Positions 6,282 to 12,404 of a DNA stretch of 14,904 nucleotides are shown one piece after another. A program made the position numbers and the translations under genes. Under the pieces are notes generated by a model that worked only from the letters and a program-made list of their open reading frames with translations, ran no database searches and was not told the origin of the DNA. Numbering within the stretch: position 1 is the first letter of the stretch; each line of letters starts with the position of its first letter. The DNA lies in NCBI GenBank assembly GCA_964632995.1, contig CAZWDL010000152.1, forward strand, positions 1 through 14,904, given 5' to 3'. The DNA is from CAZWDL01 sp964632995 (GTDB lineage: Bacteria; Bacteroidota; Bacteroidia; Chitinophagales; Saprospiraceae).

Positions 6282-7639
6282 TAAAACCCAAACAGTTGTT
6301 CGCGTACGCCGAACATGCAGCGATCGTGATCGTGCTTGTCGAACTCTATGAAGGCCGGTACGGCTTCCTCCGGATCCACATCCAGGCGCATATCCGCGGG
6401 GTCCTCATTGATGTCGAAGTACTTGACGCCATCGATGAGGGTCATCTGCGGAACGGCGTAAATCGAGAGCGGGTGGCCCTTGAAGATGGCGATGTCGCCG
6501 TCTTTGCCTTCCTCGATGGAACCGGTGCGGTCCTCTATGCCCAGCTGTTTAGCCGGGTTGATGGTAATGAGGGCCAGGGCTTCCTCGTCGCTAAGGTCGC
6601 CGTAGTGCTGCGTTTTGCCGGCCTCGTGGTAGAGGTGGCGGATCAGCTCGCCGGAGTCGGAGTTGATGGAGGTGACCACGCCGTTGCGCGAGAGGATGGC
6701 AGCGTTGTAAGCGGTGGAGTAGTACACTTCGAACTTGTAGGCCCACCAGTCGGCGAAGACCGAGGCGCCGGCGCCGAAGGCGGCCAGCTCGGGGGCTACC
6801 TTAAAGCCTTCGTTGACGTGCTGAAATACGATCTTATCGACGCCGAAATCTTCCAGTACGTTCATCAGCATCAGGATCTCATCGGCGCGGTAGCTGTGGC
6901 AATGGATGATGATGTCGCCGCGCAGGATGTCGGCCAGCGTTTCCATACGGCGGTCGTAGCGGGGCGCGCGCATTTTCGGGTTGTCGCCCTTCTGCGTCTC
7001 GTATTTTTCCCAGGCCTCCATGTAATCTTTGCCTTCCTGGAAGGCGCGGCGGAAGACCTGCTCCACCCCCATTCGGGTGCGGGGGACGATGCCGCGGCCC
7101 TCCCCGTGTACGCGCATTGGATTTTCGCCCAGCGCAAACTTAATGGTGCGCGGAGCACCTTCCATGCGCAGCTCTTCCGGGTTGTAGGTGCCGAAGCGGT
7201 GTTTGATGGTCTCGCACTGCCCGCCGATAGCGTTGGCCGAGCCGTGCATGGCGTGAGAGGCAGTAACGCCGCCGGCCAGGGCGCGGTAGATCGAAATGTC
7301 GAGTGGGTCGAGCGCATCGCCGACAGCGACCTCCGCCGTCACCGGATTGGTGGCTTCGTTCACCGCGTCGATCCCGATGTGCGAATGGGCGTCGATGATG
7401 CCGGGCATGACGTGCATGCCGGTAGCGTCGATTTCCTCCACCCCGTTGGGCGTATTAAGGTTTTTACCGATGCGGGCGATCTTTCCGTCGCGGATCAGCA
7501 CATCGGTATTTTCCATGGTGCCGTTGGTGACGGTCAGCACCGTTCCGTTTTTGATGAGCACATCGCCTTTCGGCGCCTGCGCCTGAAGCCCTGCTGTCAT
7601 CAGCAGGACCGCCAGTATGGTGGTGAGTATTTTTTGCAT
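6281..7639 (-). CDS. Exported amidohydrolase, metal-dependent (active-site complete)
   Basis: The 452-residue product has a Sec signal peptide (MQKILTTILAVLLMTAG, cleavage near AQA) and belongs to the amidohydrolase superfamily (imidazolonepropionase/dipeptidase-like branch). The metal-ligand set can be read directly: the HxH pair H85 and H87 in MPGIIDAHSHIG, H246/H248 in GDIIIHCHSY, H274 in VFQHVNEGF and D328 in TSINSDSGEL. K167 in RTIKFALGENP is a candidate bridging lysine. The C-terminal half closes the beta-sandwich (GSIEEGKDGDIAIFKGHP). It should hydrolyse a C-N bond in a cyclic amide, peptide or related compound in the periplasm, but the substrate cannot be deduced. It is the middle of three co-directional paralogues, 126 bases after the first, and the only one with a full ligand set. 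The ATG at 7639 opens the signal peptide. Confidence 0.92.
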   Translation of the reverse strand: MQKILTTILAVLLMTAGLQAQAPKGDVLIKNGTVLTVTNGTMENTDVLIRDGKIARIGKNLNTPNGVEEIDATGMHVMPGIIDAHSHIGIDAVNEATNPVTAEVAVGDALDPLDISIYRALAGGVTASHAMHGSANAIGGQCETIKHRFGTYNPEELRMEGAPRTIKFALGENPMRVHGEGRGIVPRTRMGVEQVFRRAFQEGKDYMEAWEKYETQKGDNPKMRAPRYDRRMETLADILRGDIIIHCHSYRADEILMLMNVLEDFGVDKIVFQHVNEGFKVAPELAAFGAGASVFADWWAYKFEVYYSTAYNAAILSRNGVVTSINSDSGELIRHLYHEAGKTQHYGDLSDEEALALITINPAKQLGIEDRTGSIEEGKDGDIAIFKGHPLSIYAVPQMTLIDGVKYFDINEDPADMRLDVDPEEAVPAFIEFDKHDHDRCMFGVREQLFGF

Positions 7640-7737
7640 AGCAATGAAGTTTATGATGATGTTTTCGTCTTAATCCTTTTTTTTCCGGTTCGGGATAGTT
7701 CGAGTTCGTTAACGCGACGCCGGCGATGACAAGCGCA

Positions 7738-7765
7738 TTCGGCATTCCCACTTCCGGCTTCCCAC
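7738..7765. repeat. Two-unit repeat directly after the first amidohydrolase stop
   Basis: On the minus strand the TAA stop (7766-7768) is followed at once by GTGGGAAGCCGGAA (7765-7752) and GTGGGAATGCCGAA (7751-7738), a 14-base period with 11 of 14 identical. The composition (GGAAG-rich on the coding strand) resembles the GGAAGTCGGAAG repeat after the TMTC-like gene. The rest of the 126-base gap to the middle amidohydrolase (7640-7737) shows no further structure I can support. Confidence 0.55.
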
Positions 7766-9469
7766 TTAGTTCCGGTTTGGCGGCGCCACCCGATCTCCTT
7801 CCACGTCGAAGTTGCCGAATTCGGCTACGGAGACTTTGCCTTCGAAGGTATCGCCCTCCACATCCAGTGTCCATTCCACGCGCATCATGTTGCCGCCGCC
7901 GTCGTAACGGGTGACGAATCGGACCCGGGTACCATCGATCACCGGATCCAGAATTTCCGTCTCCTGCTGGGTTTGCGGAGTGGAAATCCGGCCTTCGAGC
8001 ACGCCCTGGTTATCGATCAGGGTGAGCGTGCCGCCCATGGTCTGTCCCGGAATATCGATTTTGTAGTTCCAGGTACCGGCCACGCTGGCGACGGCTTTAG
8101 GATCGGCGGCCTTTTTGGCGGCGCCTTTTTCATATTCGAAAAGCCGGCCGTCGACGAGGACATAGCGGACGTTCGACTTTTCTTCGAAGTAGGGTTTATC
8201 GGTAACCACCAGGTTGGCGATTTTACCGGGTTCCACCGTACCCATGCTACCACTGAGGCCCAGCATATCGGCCGGGGTTGTCGTCAAAGCGGCCAGGGCG
8301 GCTTCTTCGCTCAGCCCGGCCTCGATCATGCGCCGCAGGTTGGCGCGAATATCCTTCGATTTGGCGTCGAGGGAAGCAAAGCCGAAAACGATGCCGTTTT
8401 CGCTGTAGGTAGCGGCCTGCGACTCCAGTTTTTCCATCGTTTCGGCACGGCGGGCTTCGAGTTTTTTCATCTCTTCGCTCATCTCCACCTCTTCGCTTTC
8501 TCCTCCTTCTTTTTTCTTTTCCTCTTTAGGGGGATCCGGCAGTTCCAGCGCCAGGAAAACGGGGGTTTTGCTATTCTTAATTTGATCTAGGAGGTGCCAG
8601 CCTTCTTTCAGTCCGCCCAGCACCAGGGGGAAGCCCAGTTCTTTCTGCAGGGCGAAGACCCGGTAGGCGGTTTTGACATCTTCGGCGCGAAAGAATATGG
8701 GCAGGCTGCCGTTCAGCACCGGATAGAAGGCCTTGAGTACCGGATCGTATTCGGGGCGTTCCATGCCGCCGGGGCCTTCGGTATAGCGGGCTTCGTAGCC
8801 CGAAGCCTGTTCGGCCTGTTTGTACAGTTCGCGGAACTTGGACATGACGGCGATGACAGTGGCCGGATAGACGCCGCGGGCGCCGTCGAGCTGGGCGTAC
8901 ATAGCCGCTTTTTCGCGAAGCACCATTTGTCCGGCATCGTCGCCGGCCAGCAGGATGATGGCGCCGTAGCCCGGCAACATACCGTCTTCCGGTACGATAT
9001 GGGCGGTGGTGAAGCCCAGTTCGCGCATCTGCGTGATGCTGCGTTCTTTGGCGTTGAGCATATCGCTGCTCATGCGCTGCGGCTGTATGCCGGCCAGCTC
9101 GTTGGGTGGGTTACCGGGATCGTCGACATCGGGACGGCCGCGGCGTCGGCCGCCGTTTTCGTTTTCCTTGTTCTCTTCCTTTTTAATACCGGTATGAGAG
9201 AGCCCATCAATAAAGCCGGCGTAGAGATACATCGAGTCGGCATCGATCACCTTGGCGTCGTAAGGAATAGAAACGTCCTGACCTACGGCCTGGATGAGCC
9301 CGTCTTTAACGACGACCGTTCCGCGTTCGACCATTTCGCCCGGCTGGGGAACGATGTTGACGTTCGTAAGGGCGTAGGTTTTGGTGACAGGCGGCAAAGG
9401 GTTGTCCTGCCCCGTGGCGAATCCCATGATCAACAGGATCGCCGAAAGCGTTAGTGAGTGTTTTTTCAT
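7766..9469 (-). CDS. Exported amidohydrolase-like protein with coiled linker and C-terminal beta domain
   Basis: The 567-residue product has a Sec signal peptide (MKKHSLTLSAILLIMGFATG, then QDNPLPP). Residues ~30-450 follow the amidohydrolase frame (TYALTNVNIVPQPGEMVERG, YAGFID at 83-88, MGTVEPGKIANLVVTDKPYF). Its metal site is eroded: the first His of HxH is L90 while H92 survives, the equivalent of H274 of the middle paralogue is Gly, and D368 may survive as the metal Asp. A highly charged Glu/Lys stretch (~314-352) looks helical and could be a coiled linker. An acidic, Arg/Gly-rich loop lies near 96-120. Residues ~460-567 form an extra domain beginning VAGTWNYKIDIPGQTMGGTL, a lipocalin-like or beta-barrel repeat pattern seen at the end of similar Bacteroidota proteins. 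As the first gene of the minus-strand trio it probably carries the promoter. I infer a degenerate partner, but residual one-metal activity is possible. Confidence 0.85.
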   Translation of the reverse strand: MKKHSLTLSAILLIMGFATGQDNPLPPVTKTYALTNVNIVPQPGEMVERGTVVVKDGLIQAVGQDVSIPYDAKVIDADSMYLYAGFIDGLSHTGIKKEENKENENGGRRRGRPDVDDPGNPPNELAGIQPQRMSSDMLNAKERSITQMRELGFTTAHIVPEDGMLPGYGAIILLAGDDAGQMVLREKAAMYAQLDGARGVYPATVIAVMSKFRELYKQAEQASGYEARYTEGPGGMERPEYDPVLKAFYPVLNGSLPIFFRAEDVKTAYRVFALQKELGFPLVLGGLKEGWHLLDQIKNSKTPVFLALELPDPPKEEKKKEGGESEEVEMSEEMKKLEARRAETMEKLESQAATYSENGIVFGFASLDAKSKDIRANLRRMIEAGLSEEAALAALTTTPADMLGLSGSMGTVEPGKIANLVVTDKPYFEEKSNVRYVLVDGRLFEYEKGAAKKAADPKAVASVAGTWNYKIDIPGQTMGGTLTLIDNQGVLEGRISTPQTQQETEILDPVIDGTRVRFVTRYDGGGNMMRVEWTLDVEGDTFEGKVSVAEFGNFDVEGDRVAPPNRN

Positions 9470-9537
9470 ACCTTCAAATTTTGTTGGCTAACAATGTGCT
9501 AAAAAACAGGGTGTAGTCATTCGGCAAGAAGGGGCTA

Positions 9538-9563
9538 CAAAATTAGCAAAATCTAATTAGCAA
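9538..9563 (-). promoter_or_regulatory. Possible Bacteroidota-type promoter for the amidohydrolase trio
   Basis: On the minus strand TAATTTTG (9545-9538) fits the Bacteroidota -7 element TAnnTTTG. A TTG (9563-9561) lies 15 bases further upstream, shorter than the usual ~19-base spacing to the -33 TTTG. The -7 element sits about 69 bases before the ATG at 9469. The -7 match is good and the -33 match weak. AT-rich DNA here makes a chance match possible. Confidence 0.35.
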
Positions 9564-9662
9564 TAGAATGCCTAACGGCAAGGGCGTCGTTTGGTTGTCC
9601 TATATTTTTAATTTGCCCCAAGCTTATTTTCCCGAAAGGGATAAACACAATTAATTTAAGTT

Positions 9663-9799
9663 TTCCAGGGCCCCTTTTGAGGCTATACTGCGTTGCTCGT
9701 CAGTCACAGAACCCCGGCTATGCTCTAATTCAAGAGTGGGGCCCCTTCACCCCACTCTTGAATGGGCGCCTCGGTTAGCCCCAAAATAGTCTCCTGGAA
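9663..9799. repeat. Imperfect palindromic intergenic element with a 14-bp perfect stem
   Basis: The outer arms are TTCCAGG (9663-9669) and CCTGGAA (9793-9799). Within them ATTCAAGAGTGGGG (9728-9741) and CCCCACTCTTGAAT (9750-9763) are perfect inverse repeats around an 8-base loop. The intervening part, with CTGCGTTGCTCGTCAGTC and CCCCGGCTATGCTC, resembles repetitive intergenic DNA I have seen in other bacteria. It lies between divergently oriented genes (amidohydrolases leftward, TMTC-like rightward). It is therefore not an ordinary gene-end terminator and is more likely a dispersed palindromic repeat. The rest of the 9470-10060 gap is covered by the promoter candidate and the structured stretch at 9901-9952. 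Confidence 0.65.
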
Positions 9800-9900
9800 T
9801 TCCATAAAATAATTATGTCCGGGCACTTAAAATCAATATTTTCACGCGATTCAACGTTGGATTTTCTTTGAAAACAGGAATTACACAGGGACAGACCCGC

Positions 9901-9952
9901 CTGTCGGCTCCGAGAGAGTCCGCGGGACTCCCCGGAGTCCCGGGGCCGGCAG
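9901..9952. promoter_or_regulatory. GC-rich structured stretch with competing hairpins upstream of the TMTC-like gene
   Basis: CTGTCGGCTCCG (9901-9912) pairs with CGGGGCCGGCAG (9941-9952) as 12 pairs including two G-U wobbles. Inside, GAGTCC (9916-9921) can pair with GGACTC (9925-9930), while GGGACTCC (9924-9931) can instead pair with GGAGTCCC (9934-9941). The two inner stems share bases and exclude each other. A separate GACAG/CTGTC pair overlaps the left arm (9891-9905). This 52-base GC island in an AT-rich gap ends 108 bases before the start at 10061. It may be a leader RNA, an operator or another palindromic repeat. No ligand or ribosomal-leader signature is evident. Confidence 0.5.
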
Positions 9953-10060
9953 TGAGGCACATTGAGATTATAGTATAAAAAAACGGTTCTCCGGAAAAAT
10001 GAGGTTTCGCTCCATTACAGTACTTTGTAGTAATAAAGAACATTTTTATCATTTTTAATT

Positions 10061-12085
10061 ATGGCAAAACGGAAAAGGCGACAAGAGGGAAAGAAGACGC
10101 AGCCGGCAAAAACTAAAGTGCCAATGTCTTTTCAGTCGCCGCCCTGGTTTACCAACCGGCGGCTGTATGCCTGGGTGATTTTCATATTCTCGGTGCTGCT
10201 GTATGCCAATACGCTGACACACGGGTATGTACAGGATGATGCCATCGTCATCACGGAAAATATGTTCACTTCCGAAGGGGTTAGCGGTATTCCGGGGATT
10301 TTACAATACGATACGTTTTATGGTTTCTTTAAGGAAGAAGGCAAGGCCAATCTGGTCGCCGGTGGTCGCTACCGGCCTTTATCCCTGGTGCTGTTCGCCA
10401 TAGAGGTGGAACTGTTTGGTCTGAATCCATTCGTCAGCCACCTGATCAACGCGTTGCTATACGGCCTTACTTCTGTGGTACTGTACTGGCTTCTCCTGCA
10501 GTTTTTTCAAAATAAAAAGAGTGAATCCTATGTGTATTTTATCGCACTGAGCGGCGCCCTGCTGTTTGCTGCGCATCCCCTGCACACCGAGGTGGTGGCC
10601 AACATCAAGGGACGCGATGAGATCCTGGCGCTGCTCGGCAGCCTGGGGGCGCTGTCCCTTTCCCTGAAGGCCTTTTACCGAAAAAGGCAATACTGGAGCC
10701 TGCTGGCCGCCGTCGTTTTTCTGCTGGCTCTGTTTTCCAAAGAAAACGCGATTACCTTCCTTGCTGTCGTCCCGCTGGCGTACTATTTTTTCACACCGGC
10801 CAAACGGGGAACAATTGCCCGGCAGGCCTTACCCTTTTTTGTGGTTGCCATTTTCTTCCTCATTGTTCGTGGAAGCATTCTGGGCTGGGGCTTGTCGGAA
10901 CCGCCGGCTGAAATGATGAATAATCCGTTCATCAAGGTGGAAGATAATCGCTATGTGCCTTTCACAGCGGGGGAGCGGACAGCGACAATTACCTACACGC
11001 TGGGCAAGTACGTTCAGCTGTTAGTCGCCCCGCTGTCGATGACCCACGATTACTACCCGCGGCAGGTGGGTGTCATGAGCTGGTCCGACTGGCAGGTGTG
11101 GGCCAGTGCGCTGCTGTACCTGCTCCTGCTGGGCTACGCGCTGTGGGAGTTCAGGAGAAGAGATCCGCTTAGCTTCGGCATTTTGTATTACCTGGCCACC
11201 TTGTCTATCGTTTCCAATTTACTGTTTCCCGTAGGTACCCATATGTCGGAGCGCTTCGTTTACATGCCATCGGTCGCTTATTGCGTGATCATCGGTGTAC
11301 TGCTCTACCGCGTGGCCCGGAAACTCGCGCCAACCCATCGAATCACGACCTTCCGGCAACTCTTCCCTGCCTTTGGATTGGGCCTTATGCTGCTGGCCTT
11401 ATACAGCATTCGCACCGTGGTGCGCAATCCAGCCTGGGAGAGTAATTACGCCTTATTTACCACCGACGCAGCGGTGTCGGAAAACAGCGCCAAGCTGCAG
11501 AACGCCGTCGGTGGGGAGCTCATCAGTCAGGCGATAAAAGCCGGGAACGAGAACAGGAAGGATGCCATGCTGCGGGAGGCTGTACAGCACCTGCAAAGGG
11601 CCACCCGGATTCATCCCAATTACAAGAATGCCCACCTGCTGCTTGGAAATGCCTATTACTACCTCGAACAGTGGGATCAGGCGATACAATACTATCAGCA
11701 AGCGCTACGGCTGGATCCCGATTATACCGAAGCCAGCACTAATCTGGCTATCGCCTACCGCGACGCCGGACGCTACTACGGCGAGCAGCAGGGTAACATC
11801 AGCAAGGCATTGCAATACCTGAACAAGGCCTACGAATTGCGCCCTAATGACTACGAGACCCTTCGCCTGCTAGGCGTGGCCAACGGCATCGCCGGCAATA
11901 CGGATGCGGCTATCCGCTACTTCTCCGAAGCTGTGGAACTGGCGCCCGACAGCGCCGACGCTCTTTACAACCTGGGCAGCGCTTACTATAACGCCGGACA
12001 GCCGGAAATGGGCGCGGAGTACCACCGGCGTGCTATTGAGAAAGATCCGGAGGTGGTGGAAAGAATGGGGGGAAACAGGGGATAG
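10061..12085 (+). CDS. TMTC-like polytopic membrane protein with TPR repeats (putative O-mannosyltransferase-type)
   Basis: The 674-residue product has a very basic N-terminus, about ten hydrophobic segments up to residue ~470, and TPR repeats over ~520-665 (NAYYYLEQWDQAIQYYQQAL and following units). It matches the TMTC (GT105-like) pattern: acidic pair D59-D60 after TM1 (HGYVQDDAIV), GGRYRPLSL at ~101-109, AHPLHTEVVANIKGRDEIL at ~161-179 and FSKENA at ~225. In animals this family uses dolichol-phosphate-mannose to mannosylate proteins. Bacterial members are inferred to transfer a lipid-linked sugar to exported proteins or lipids, with the TPR part binding the acceptor. It is a lone plus-strand gene, divergent from the amidohydrolases. 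The ATG at 10061 is preceded by an AT-rich, SD-less leader and a weak TACTTTG at 10021. Uncertainty concerns substrate, not fold. Confidence 0.85.
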   Translation: MAKRKRRQEGKKTQPAKTKVPMSFQSPPWFTNRRLYAWVIFIFSVLLYANTLTHGYVQDDAIVITENMFTSEGVSGIPGILQYDTFYGFFKEEGKANLVAGGRYRPLSLVLFAIEVELFGLNPFVSHLINALLYGLTSVVLYWLLLQFFQNKKSESYVYFIALSGALLFAAHPLHTEVVANIKGRDEILALLGSLGALSLSLKAFYRKRQYWSLLAAVVFLLALFSKENAITFLAVVPLAYYFFTPAKRGTIARQALPFFVVAIFFLIVRGSILGWGLSEPPAEMMNNPFIKVEDNRYVPFTAGERTATITYTLGKYVQLLVAPLSMTHDYYPRQVGVMSWSDWQVWASALLYLLLLGYALWEFRRRDPLSFGILYYLATLSIVSNLLFPVGTHMSERFVYMPSVAYCVIIGVLLYRVARKLAPTHRITTFRQLFPAFGLGLMLLALYSIRTVVRNPAWESNYALFTTDAAVSENSAKLQNAVGGELISQAIKAGNENRKDAMLREAVQHLQRATRIHPNYKNAHLLLGNAYYYLEQWDQAIQYYQQALRLDPDYTEASTNLAIAYRDAGRYYGEQQGNISKALQYLNKAYELRPNDYETLRLLGVANGIAGNTDAAIRYFSEAVELAPDSADALYNLGSAYYNAGQPEMGAEYHRRAIEKDPEVVERMGGNRG

Positions 12086-12151
12086 GAAGTCGGAAGGCGG
12101 AAGTCGGAAAGTTTACCCCGTGGAATAGTCGCTTCGCGAATCCCACAGGGT
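12086..12151. repeat. Purine-rich repeat and bulged hairpin directly after the TMTC-like stop
   Basis: The TAG stop (12083-12085) is followed at once by GAAGTCGGAAGGCGGAAGTC, two near-identical units of about 13 bases, running on through CGGAAAGTTTACCC. A bulged stem-loop then spans 12115-12151: ACCCCGTGG pairs with CCCACAGGGT with one mismatch, continuing through a 4-bp inner stem TCGC-TTC-GCGA. There is no following T-run, so it is not a canonical terminator, though it could still protect the 3' end. The unit at 12098-12118 recurs inside the cyclase reading frame at 2136-2116. Confidence 0.7.
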
Positions 12152-12231
12152 TTCTCCGACCAGACCGCATAGCGGAATGGACGGGTGGAAAGAGCGAAGG
12201 ATCAATAGCATAAGTAATCAGGATAAAGTTC

Positions 12232-12268
12232 AGGTGACATCTTCAACCGGAGGAAGGAGGTGTCATCT
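12232..12268. repeat. Hairpin with AGGTGACATCT / AGGTGTCATCT arms
   Basis: AGGTGACATCT (12232-12242) and AGGTGTCATCT (12258-12268) differ by one base as direct copies. They also pair as an 11-bp stem (two G-U wobbles) because each arm is nearly palindromic. The loop contains ACCGGAGGAAGG. The run GTGTCATCTCGAC at the right arm resembles a dispersed Bacteroidota intergenic repeat as I remember it. The hairpin lies in the 319-base gap before the GH3 gene, about 136 bases upstream of its start. The rest of that gap (12152-12231, 12269-12404) shows purine-rich and AT-rich sequence but no gene. Confidence 0.5.
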
Positions 12269-12404
12269 CGACGCTTTTGAAATAAAAAATTAAGGCTTTA
12301 CAAAAAAGGTGGTGGAAACTTGGAAATAGGAAACGGGAAAATAGCATCCCACGACAATTTTTTTCGTATAATTTAGGATAGAAAAGGATAACTGTAATAA
12401 GACG

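Noticed and set aside
6296..7729. A 477-codon open frame on the plus strand opposite the middle amidohydrolase
   Set aside because: It mirrors the codon pattern of the minus-strand gene, is rich in Val/Ala/Gly/Asp without motifs, and the minus strand has a clear signal peptide and catalytic residues.
10018..10030. Promoter for the TMTC-like gene at TACTTTG
   Set aside because: It is one base short of the TAnnTTTG consensus and has no convincing -33 element, so it is mentioned only in the gene entry.
9775..10052. Small minus-strand ORFs upstream of the TMTC-like gene
   Set aside because: They run through the GC-rich hairpin stretch and have repeat-like peptides with no family resemblance.
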